Of a DNA stretch of 6,104 nucleotides, positions 5,841 to 6,104 are shown one piece after another. The stretch comes from Thermoplasmata archaeon. Lineage in GTDB: Archaea; Thermoplasmatota; Thermoplasmata; Thermoplasmatales; Thermoplasmataceae. The position numbers were made by a program, and so were the translations under genes. Position 1 is the first letter of the stretch; every line of letters starts with the position of its first letter. The notes beneath the pieces were generated by a model. It saw only the letters and a list, made by a program, of their open reading frames with translations, was not told where the DNA came from and ran no database searches. The stretch spans positions 1-6,104 of the forward strand of contig JAKBQK010000249.1 of assembly GCA_021835265.1 (NCBI GenBank), read 5' to 3'.

Positions 5841-5980
5841 AATACGACAACTATAATGGCTGGTATAAGTGGAGTGGGATTGAATCATACACCTGCCGGA
5901 AGTGCGATGGCTTCATGGATTCACACAAGCTGGATCTGTTTTTTGAAAAGATCTTGTATAATATTTTTAGCCAGTTCTGA
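5837..5980 (+). CDS. 47-aa CxxC frame, possibly the front end of a broken integrase
   Basis: The ATG overlaps the TGA of the upstream small gene (ATGA), suggesting coupled translation. The protein is aromatic-rich at its N terminus and contains YTCRKCDGF (Cys20 and Cys23), half of a possible zinc-binding site, then a hydrophobic segment KLDLFFEKILYNIF. It ends at TGA, and the following sequence in the same frame encodes a tyrosine recombinase segment. It is therefore either a genuine small protein or the upstream piece of a pseudogene. A recombinase beginning here would have almost no core-binding domain, so an internal deletion is also possible. Confidence 0.4.
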   Translation: MKYDNYNGWYKWSGIESYTCRKCDGFMDSHKLDLFFEKILYNIFSQF

Positions 5981-5993
5981 TTCCATGAACTGG
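5971..5993. repeat. 7-bp perfect inverted repeat around the interrupting stop codon
   Basis: CCAGTTC (5971-5977) and GAACTGG (5987-5993) are exact reverse complements separated by 9 bases, and the TGA stop at 5978-5980 lies in the loop. A second pair, TTCTGA (5975-5980) and TCAGAA (5994-5999), overlaps it. It lies at the junction between the CxxC frame and the integrase fragment and might be a scar of the event that broke the gene. Confidence 0.5.
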
Positions 5994-6104
5994 TCAGAAT
6001 AAATCTTGACGATGTATCTGAGAAAGGAATTTTTGTGAGATCGTCAAAAAAGGAGAAAACCAGAGTTGTTGCCCTCTCGCCTGATACTCTGAAACTCATC
6101 AAAA
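5981..6104 (+). pseudogene. Tyrosine recombinase/integrase fragment, interrupted and cut by window edge
   Basis: The 41 codons after the TGA read FHELVRINLDDVSEKGIFV, then a KKEKTR-V-V-ALSPDTLKLIK segment. This matches the beginning of the tyrosine recombinase catalytic domain: the RxxEL box, the DV strand, and a beta-hairpin carrying the catalytic Lys followed by a P-L-x-P/LSP turn. The catalytic Arg should stand three residues before the Glu of HEL; that codon is TGA, one transition from CGA. No start codon is available downstream of the stop, so this copy is very probably inactive unless the stop is suppressed. It continues past the right edge. It marks the remains of an integrated plasmid or virus, together with the two small genes before it. 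Confidence 0.65.

Noticed and set aside
5851..6102. 83-aa minus-strand frame at the right end
   Set aside because: It is antisense to the integrase fragment and the CxxC frame, whose motifs explain the sequence.
1..6104. CRISPR array or tRNA gene
   Set aside because: No regularly spaced repeats and no cloverleaf or T-arm sequence (GTTCRANNC context) were found on either strand.

Overview
The window looks like an accessory island in an archaeon, most likely a Thermoplasmata member (Ferroplasma/Thermoplasma-like). This is inferred from archaeal TATA-like boxes close to start codons, GGAGGT/GGTGAT ribosome binding sites, frequent AGG/AGA/ATA codons, a transposase type I associate with that group, and an archaeal-looking integrase remnant. 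No rRNA, tRNA or core housekeeping gene is present to settle the taxonomy.

Layout, left to right. (1) 3-983 (+): the 3' part of a DDE transposase gene with an exact Y-x2-R-x3-E-x6-K signature; its 5' end lies outside the window. (2) 1044-2060 (+): a DndC-like ATP pyrophosphatase/sulfurtransferase of DNA phosphorothioation, apparently leaderless, starting about 60 bp after the transposase. No dndA, dndD, dndE, sspB or sspE is in view. (3) 5573-2054 (-): a tightly packed run of five reading frames. It starts with a winged-helix protein carrying a SWIM-like Cys/His cluster and a zinc ribbon. Two very small frames of 39 and 52 aa follow, which the usual length cut-offs miss. Then come a 259-aa protein with an HEPN-like C-terminal half and a 601-aa GHKL (Hsp90/MutL/MORC-type) ATPase. 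Junctions between the frames are overlaps or gaps of 0-22 nt. The ATPase gene converges on the dndC-like gene and their 3' ends overlap by 7 bp. (4) 5574-5684: a divergent control region with repeated TACCTA/TAGGTA half-sites. (5) 5685-6104 (+): a 51-aa ribbon-helix-helix-like protein, an overlapping 47-aa CxxC frame, and an in-frame tyrosine recombinase fragment broken by TGA where the catalytic Arg is expected.

Interpretation. The centre reads as a candidate defence or DNA-modification module: an orphan DndC-like enzyme facing a cassette of regulator, small proteins, HEPN-like protein and GHKL ATPase. It is bounded by an insertion sequence on one side and integrative-element remains on the other. 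That the two arms act together is inference from position only. Family assignments rest on motifs read by eye; no database search was possible.
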